Source of the DNA: Clostridia bacterium
GTDB lineage: Bacteria; Bacillota_A; Clostridia; Peptostreptococcales; JAAYPU01
Assembly (NCBI GenBank): GCA_022360735.1
Contig: JAKSCF010000740.1
Span: forward strand, 1 to 11,203
DNA: 11,203 nt
Reading direction: 5' to 3'
The position numbers were made by a program, and so were the translations under genes. Shown in pieces: positions 7,978 to 11,203 of the stretch. Every line of letters begins with the position of its first letter. Position 1 is the first letter of the stretch. Under the pieces are notes generated by a model. It did no database searches and was not told the DNA's origin. It saw only the letters and a program-made list of their open reading frames with translations.

Positions 7978-8463
7978 TTGAAGAAACCTAATATCAAATT
8001 TCGAATATGTCGTCCATCGAGAAGAATGGTAATGGTAATAATAGTTTTAGTAGTATTGATAGTAGCATCACTATTAATATATAATAACTTTATAAAAGGT
8101 GATGGTTCTGTGAAATACAATGTTTTAACGGAAGAAGAAGTGCCGGTTGAACTAATAGATGAAATTCTACCTGAATATAAACAACTTGAAAGGGCACTAG
8201 CATGTTGCTTTAATGACAAAATATATGTCATCGTCACAAGAGGGGAAAAACCCACCGGTGGATATGACATAGGAATTAATAATATGAAGCTGGTTGAAAA
8301 TGAGGATGAGACTGTCACGTTAGTTGTATATACAGGTTTTACTGATCCTAAACCAGGTGATATTGTAACTCAAGTGATTACATATCCTTACGAAATAGCA
8401 GTTACAGAATTGATGGCATTGCCCAATGAGATAGAGATGAAGGTAGAATATAATGATAATTAA
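7978..8463 (+). CDS. Membrane-anchored PrcB-domain protein
   Basis: The start is TTG 7978 with AAAGGAG at 7961-7967, ten bases upstream. A later ATG at 8026 has no ribosome site. The 161-residue product has a basic N-terminus, one membrane segment at about 17-35, and an extracytoplasmic remainder. Residues from about 80 to the end (VIVTRGEKPTGGYDIGI, VVYTGFTDPKPGDIV, TYPYEIA) match the PrcB C-terminal domain, named after a subunit of the Treponema dentilisin protease complex and widespread in Clostridia with unknown function. No protease gene is adjacent, so a protease-partner role is not supported here. The gene is a single transcription unit closed by the terminator at 8472-8497. The next gene encodes a signal peptidase, but a terminator lies between them. 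Confidence 0.85.
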   Translation: MKKPNIKFRICRPSRRMVMVIIVLVVLIVASLLIYNNFIKGDGSVKYNVLTEEEVPVELIDEILPEYKQLERALACCFNDKIYVIVTRGEKPTGGYDIGINNMKLVENEDETVTLVVYTGFTDPKPGDIVTQVITYPYEIAVTELMALPNEIEMKVEYNDN

Positions 8464-8471
8464 AACATAGT

Positions 8472-8497
8472 GAAGCCTAAAGCGGCTTCTTTTTTTT
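8472..8497 (+). terminator. Intrinsic terminator after the PrcB-domain gene
   Basis: GAAGCC at 8472-8477 pairs with GGCTTC at 8484-8489 around a 6-base loop, followed directly by eight T (8490-8497). It lies eight bases after the stop codon, a textbook arrangement. Confidence 0.93.
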
Positions 8498-8563
8498 GTC
8501 TGTTCATGTCATTCAAAATATTAGAATCTCTTACTAAATGCGACAAATTAATAGCTAAATTAC

Positions 8564-8572
8564 TGATACAAT
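8564..8572 (+). promoter_or_regulatory. Extended -10 promoter of the signal peptidase gene
   Basis: TGATACAAT fits the extended -10 form TGnTATAAT with one mismatch, and no good -35 is needed for that class. Transcription would start near 8579. The -10 overlaps the upstream ATG at 8571, so that ATG could not be translated from this promoter, which supports the GTG start at 8610. Confidence 0.5.
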
Positions 8573-8609
8573 GCGAAGAGAATATTGGTATTGGTATGGG
8601 GGAGTCGTT

Positions 8610-9137
8610 GTGAAAGGTGTTTTGAGATGGGTGGAAAATGTATTAACAGGAATTTTGATCTGTATCATTATTACTTCCATTTTTTTGCTGATTCAATCCA
8701 AGAGCAATCCCAAGTTTATCCCTGTTATGCTGGGGTACCAACCCCTATCCATATTATCCGGCAGTATGAGGCCGGCACTTGAGCCTGGGGATATGATTTT
8801 TATACAATCTATTCCGTCAGATGACGTTCAAGTAGGTGATGTTATCACATTTTGGGCAGATCAAGATACATTGATCACGCATAGAGTGGTAGAAATAATA
8901 GGAAAAAACAAAGGTGAAATAAAATATAAAACCAAAGGAGATGCCAATCAAGCTGCCGATCAACCGTACATTAACGAGAGCATGTTGTTAGGGAAAATGA
9001 TATTTACGATTCCAAAAGGTGGATATATTTCGAAATTTGTTAGAAGTAAAGTTGGATCAGCTTTGTTAATACTTATTCCTATTGTAATGTTAACTGGTTC
9101 AGAAATAAAAAGGATGAGGAAACGGAATTTTAAATAA
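8610..9137 (+). CDS. Signal peptidase I, SipW/ER-archaeal type
   Basis: This membrane-bound peptidase removes signal peptides from exported proteins. The 175-residue protein has a membrane segment at about 11-29, the catalytic serine motif ILSGSMRPALEPGD (Ser52), VGDVITF, THRVVE with His91, and KGDANQAAD with Asp111 and Asp117. A second hydrophobic segment lies near residues 148-162, before a basic tail. His rather than Lys as the general base marks the ER/archaeal (SipW) type, which in Bacillus processes TasA and TapA. No TasA-like substrate is in the window. The frame is open back to ATG 8571, but that has no ribosome site and overlaps the likely -10, whereas GTG 8610 has GGGGGAG at 8598-8604, so I use GTG. 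The gene is monocistronic, bounded by terminators. Confidence 0.92.
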   Translation: MKGVLRWVENVLTGILICIIITSIFLLIQSKSNPKFIPVMLGYQPLSILSGSMRPALEPGDMIFIQSIPSDDVQVGDVITFWADQDTLITHRVVEIIGKNKGEIKYKTKGDANQAADQPYINESMLLGKMIFTIPKGGYISKFVRSKVGSALLILIPIVMLTGSEIKRMRKRNFK

Positions 9138-9160
9138 TTTGAAGTTAGAGAAAAGTAAGC

Positions 9161-9197
9161 ATTAAAAAAACATTGCACATGTAATGTTTTTTTTAAT
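9161..9197 (+). terminator. AT-rich hairpin terminator after the signal peptidase gene
   Basis: ATT-A7-CATT at 9161-9174 pairs with AATG-T8-AAT at 9183-9197 around the loop GCACATGT, with one extra T on the right arm. The A-run before and T-run after make it usable from either strand. It lies 23 bases after the stop codon. Confidence 0.75.
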
Positions 9198-9251
9198 ATT
9201 TATAATAAAATATTCCCAAATCAAATTCCATAAAAATCTTATTATTTAATA

Positions 9252-9307
9252 TTTTCTATAAACATTTTAAATATAAGTAGTATACTTGTATTTGGGTTTA
9301 TAGAAAA
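9252..9307. repeat. Perfect 12-bp inverted repeat with inner 9-bp hairpin
   Basis: TTTTCTATAAAC at 9252-9263 is the exact reverse complement of GTTTATAGAAAA at 9296-9307. Inside the 32-base loop, 9271-9279 (ATATAAGTA) and 9283-9291 (TACTTGTAT) form a second stem with one G-U pair and a 3-base loop. It may be an operator, an RNA structure or a small mobile-element scar. No T-run follows the outer stem, so it is not a standard terminator. The sequence is very AT-rich, but two nested stems of this length are more than the background shows elsewhere. Confidence 0.6.
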
Positions 9308-9386
9308 AAAAGGAAGAAGGTGAATCGTTTTAAATAATTCAATCAGATTGTTTAACTGTTTTAAAAAACAGAAATGAATAAAAAAA

Positions 9387-9395
9387 TGTTAAAAT
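9387..9395 (+). promoter_or_regulatory. Probable extended -10 promoter of the DUF6273 gene
   Basis: TGTTAAAAT fits TGn plus TAAAAT. Transcription would begin near 9402, leaving room for the AAGGAG at 9419-9424 and the ATG at 9432. A TATAAT at 9410-9415 is a closer -10 match, but would start transcription inside the ribosome site, so it is less likely. Confidence 0.4.
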
Positions 9396-9431
9396 ATTAT
9401 TGGTTTGACTATAATTTTAAGGAGAAGATTT

Positions 9432-10397
9432 ATGAAAAAAATATTATTTATACCAATTTTAATATTTCTAATATTAGTAATATTTATATTAAATATAAAT
9501 CCTGTTTTTAATAAAAAACAGATGGAAATAGGAGATTATATCCAATTTGGAAAATATAATAATGAACCAATATTATGGAGAGTAATAAATATAGATGACA
9601 ATGGAAATGTATTACTTCTTTCGGATAGAATAATTTGTTTTAAAGCATTTGATTCAAAAGGGACTTATCATAGTGATGAGTTTAGATTATTTCTTGGAAG
9701 CAATTACTGGAAGGATTCTAATATTCGTCAATGGTTAAATAGTAATAATAATAAATACCATATTAAATGGATACAAAATTCTCCCTCAAAAGAAAATGTG
9801 CTATCAGGACTTCTACCTTATGAAAATGAAAAAGGGTTTTTAGCCGATGGAAATTTTAATAAAAGTGAAAGAAACGTAATAAAATCAGTGATGCATAAAT
9901 TTATATTACACGATACAGATATACAAGAAATAACAAAAGGTGAAAAAAATCTTAGAGTAACTTTACGCGGCGATTTAAAAGAAGCCGTAGCTGAATATGA
10001 TAGTGTTTATTATGAAAATACAGAAGACAAAGTTTTTTTATTATCTTTAAAGGAATTATATGAATATGTTTATAAAAACAGAAGTTTATTAGGAGAAGAT
10101 TATATTATTGCTAAACCAACAAAAGAATCTATCAAACAGATTATTAATGAACTTCCAGAAAAGCCCTTTGGCTTAAATACCGAATCAGGCTGGGATAGTT
10201 TTTTGCGTTCGCCATCATCTTCTACACCCAGCTTTGTACGTGTTGTAAAAGATGATGGTTCTATTGGAGATGGTGTTGCAAATTCTGCTGGTCATGGTGG
10301 AATAAGACCTGCTTTAACATTAGATTCACTTTCTATATATTTGAAAGGAGCAGGAACTAAATCTAATCCTTTTATTGTTAAAGTAAAAAATAAATAA
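9432..10397 (+). CDS. Membrane-anchored DUF6273-domain protein
   Basis: The 321-residue product starts at ATG 9432 with AAGGAG at 9419-9424. The frame is open back to a TTG at 9405, which has no ribosome site. One hydrophobic segment at about 4-22 acts as signal anchor, and the rest is probably outside the cell. The pattern matches DUF6273: GDYIQFGKYNNEPILWRVI (34-52), VLLLSDRII, WKDSNIRQWLNS (93-104), DKVFLLSLKEL, then FLRSP (about 257-261) and a GIRPALTLD ending (about 290-298). I recall this domain as related in fold to formylglycine-generating-enzyme/C-type-lectin proteins; no catalytic residues for that chemistry are evident. Codon use is more AT-rich than in the wall-polymer operon, and an IS remnant begins right after the stop, suggesting acquired or variable DNA. 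Function unknown. Confidence 0.82.
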   Translation: MKKILFIPILIFLILVIFILNINPVFNKKQMEIGDYIQFGKYNNEPILWRVINIDDNGNVLLLSDRIICFKAFDSKGTYHSDEFRLFLGSNYWKDSNIRQWLNSNNNKYHIKWIQNSPSKENVLSGLLPYENEKGFLADGNFNKSERNVIKSVMHKFILHDTDIQEITKGEKNLRVTLRGDLKEAVAEYDSVYYENTEDKVFLLSLKELYEYVYKNRSLLGEDYIIAKPTKESIKQIINELPEKPFGLNTESGWDSFLRSPSSSTPSFVRVVKDDGSIGDGVANSAGHGGIRPALTLDSLSIYLKGAGTKSNPFIVKVKNK

Positions 10398-10811
10398 TTA
10401 AATTGTTATACTAAAAAAGGTATTTGGAGCTTTGAACTCTGAACCATTATCTGTAAGAATTACCGGAAAACATTCTTTAAATGCCTGATGACCGATTTTC
10501 TTGTACATAGTGTCTATAGCATTTTTTACCGAGTCTTGAGTGCAATCATTCATAAGTATTGCTATCATAAGTGAACAGTTTCTGAAGAACAATGTAAGTA
10601 ATACTTGGCAGTTCTTTCGATTTGCGCAACCTGCACTAAAATCCTGGGTACTTTGTTTAAATATACGATTTCTCTTTATTTCTTTTGATATTGTCGTAGA
10701 ATCTTTTGCTAATCGATCAGCTATCTCCTTTAGTGTACACTGGGATGACAATGCATCTTGAATGTATTCTCTGTCATAAATAGTTAAATGCTTGCCTTTA
10801 TTAGTTTCCAT
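10398..10811 (-). pseudogene. IS30-family transposase remnant with internal in-frame deletion
   Basis: The 137-residue reading begins MET..GKHLTIYDREYIQDAL and carries the IS30 N-terminal helix-turn-helix (about 7-46, with CTLKEIADRLAKDSTTISKEI). A CANRKNC motif typical of clostridial members follows near 61-67. The sequence then jumps at about position 10607 to the catalytic core: LLTLFFRNCSLM, then FPVILTDNGSEFKAP with the second Asp of the DDE triad. Intact IS30 transposases have about 320-370 residues, so roughly 150-200 residues, including the first Asp, are missing without a frame change. Homology stops near 10420, so the final catalytic Glu is also lost. It cannot be an active transposase. 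The start has AGGAG (CTCCT at 10819-10823 on the + strand). The HTH is complete, so a DNA-binding product remains possible. Confidence 0.88.
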
Positions 10812-10820
10812 AGTTCATCT

Positions 10821-10834
10821 CCTGATTCATCAGG
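10821..10834 (-). promoter_or_regulatory. Hairpin overlapping the ribosome site of the IS30 remnant
   Basis: CCTGA at 10821-10825 and TCAGG at 10830-10834 form a 5-bp stem with a 4-base loop. On the - strand its 3' arm covers part of the AGGAG that serves the start at 10811. Masked ribosome sites are known in insertion sequences as protection from outside transcripts; that role is inferred here. Confidence 0.35.
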
Positions 10835-10841
10835 ATAGATA

Positions 10842-10871
10842 TCTATAACAGTATACAAGATGCATTTGCAA
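10842..10871 (-). promoter_or_regulatory. Probable promoter of the IS30 remnant
   Basis: On the - strand TTGCAA (10871 to 10866) and TATAGA (10847 to 10842) are separated by 18 bases, and the -10 is preceded by TGT, giving an extended -10. Transcription would start near 10835, upstream of the ribosome site and hairpin. Confidence 0.45.
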
Positions 10872-11052
10872 TAGTAACTTCCGGTTGCAAGACTAAATTC
10901 CGATTATTAGATAAAAACGGAACTTACTTTTTCATTTGAGGATATCTTTTTTATGAGTTTTATGCAGGATTAAATTCCACCTGTAAGTGGGAACGGAATT
11001 TAAACGTGCACACTGGAAGTTAATTATGCACAACCGGAACTTACTATTTCAT
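10866..11052. repeat. Cluster of seven 17-bp motifs (GGAANTTANNNNTKCAH) in both orientations
   Basis: The motif occurs on the - strand with GGAANTTA cores at 10875-10882, 10894-10901 and 10971-10978, and on the + strand at 10919-10926, 10995-11002, 11015-11022 and 11036-11043. Each core is followed, in its own orientation, by four free bases and TGCA or TTCA. Adjacent same-strand units start 19-21 bases apart, about two helical turns. The blocks 10866-10902 and 10994-11031 are inverted copies, identical at roughly three quarters of positions. Units 10918-10939 and 11035-11056 form a 22-bp direct repeat with two mismatches. The position just upstream of an IS30 gene suggests transposase-binding or subterminal IS sequence, but I cannot define the element's ends. 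Confidence 0.75.
10970..11003. repeat. 9-bp inverted repeat inside the motif cluster
   Basis: TTAAATTCC at 10970-10978 is the exact reverse complement of GGAATTTAA at 10995-11003. An inner CCAC/GTGG pair (10977-10980 and 10987-10990) allows an alternative short hairpin. It is formed by the diverging fourth and fifth motif units. Confidence 0.6.
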
Positions 11053-11056
11053 TTAA

Positions 11057-11203
11057 CTCATCTTATTCATTGCCTATCATATTAAAAACAGAAGTAAATA
11101 TTTAATAAATGAAATGTAAAAATATAGATTTATATAAAAAATATGTTAAAATGATATTGTGTATTATTACCATATTAATAAACACCTAAAAAATTAGGGA
11201 AAG
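11057..11203. other. AT-rich right end without a recognisable gene
   Basis: No reading frame of note is present. TGTTAAAAT at 11144-11152 is an extended -10 candidate for a gene beyond the window, and a 5-bp hairpin (CCTAA 11185-11189, TTAGG 11194-11198) lies near the end. Confidence 0.5.

Larger units (their letters stand above)
9198..9404. other. AT-rich spacer with nested inverted repeats
   Basis: No gene is visible in this stretch. It holds a strong inverted repeat at 9252-9307 with an inner hairpin (listed separately), a 7-bp palindromic hairpin at 9356-9371 (CTGTTTT AA AAAACAG) and a promoter candidate at 9387-9395. A five-codon frame beginning GTG after GGAAGAAG near 9311-9320 is too short to claim. 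Confidence 0.6.

Noticed and set aside
7872..8318. 148-codon frame on the - strand opposite the PrcB-domain gene
   Set aside because: It is a shadow of the + strand gene, with no ribosome site and a low-complexity Ser/Ile-rich product; the + frame has a recognised domain.
8585..8782. 65-codon frame overlapping the start of the signal peptidase gene
   Set aside because: It is out of frame with an obvious signal peptidase and its product resembles nothing known.
7978..9137. PrcB-domain gene and signal peptidase gene as one functional operon
   Set aside because: A strong terminator (8472-8497) and a separate promoter candidate (8564-8572) lie between them, so joint transcription is not supported.
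9432..10397. Diversity-generating retroelement target, because of the lectin-like DUF6273 fold
   Set aside because: No reverse transcriptase, template repeat or accessory gene is present in the window.
10540..10761. 73-codon + strand frame across the transposase remnant
   Set aside because: It lies opposite the IS30 coding frame, which has clear homology; this frame shows no domain or ribosome site.
10866..11052. CRISPR array or plasmid-type iterons as an explanation for the motif cluster
   Set aside because: Repeats are on both strands, vary in the core, lack uniform spacers and have no cas or rep gene nearby.

Overview
This is low-GC Firmicute DNA, most likely a spore-forming or anaerobic member of the Clostridia. 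The signs are AT-rich coding sequence, strong AGGAGG-type ribosome sites, several GTG/TTG starts, a Bacillus-type MazEF pair, CsaB/TagA cell-wall genes, a split transketolase, a YitT protein and a clostridial IS30 remnant. The genus cannot be named from sequence alone.

Layout: 3-549 is the 3' part of a mazE-like antitoxin gene overlapping mazF. Next comes a secreted or membrane-anchored conserved protein of unknown function (565-1056) and a strong intrinsic terminator (1078-1116). A probable promoter near 1115-1144 then starts a tightly packed six-gene run on the + strand: a DUF5693 membrane protein, csaB (polysaccharide pyruvyl transferase), tagA/wecG (N-acetylmannosaminyltransferase), a YitT-family membrane protein, and the N- and C-terminal transketolase subunits (to 7837). 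Gaps inside this run are 16 bases or less, or the genes overlap. The first three genes point to assembly and pyruvylation of a secondary cell-wall polymer of the kind that holds S-layer-homology proteins. The transketolase pair belongs to the pentose phosphate pathway.

From 7838 the genes are separate units. A PrcB-domain membrane-anchored protein (7978-8463) has its ribosome site inside an 11-bp long-range stem and is followed by a terminator. A SipW/ER-type signal peptidase (8610-9137) has an extended -10 promoter and its own terminator.

From about 9140 to the end the window looks accessory. It has very AT-rich spacers with inverted repeats, a membrane-anchored DUF6273 protein (9432-10397), and an IS30-family transposase on the - strand that has lost its middle and its C-terminal end (10398-10811). 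Upstream of this transposase lies a cluster of seven copies, in both orientations, of a 17-bp motif (GGAANTTANNNNTKCAH). That cluster is the least explained feature here. I saw no tRNA, rRNA, CRISPR array or intact mobile element, and no clear evidence for a new multi-gene system.
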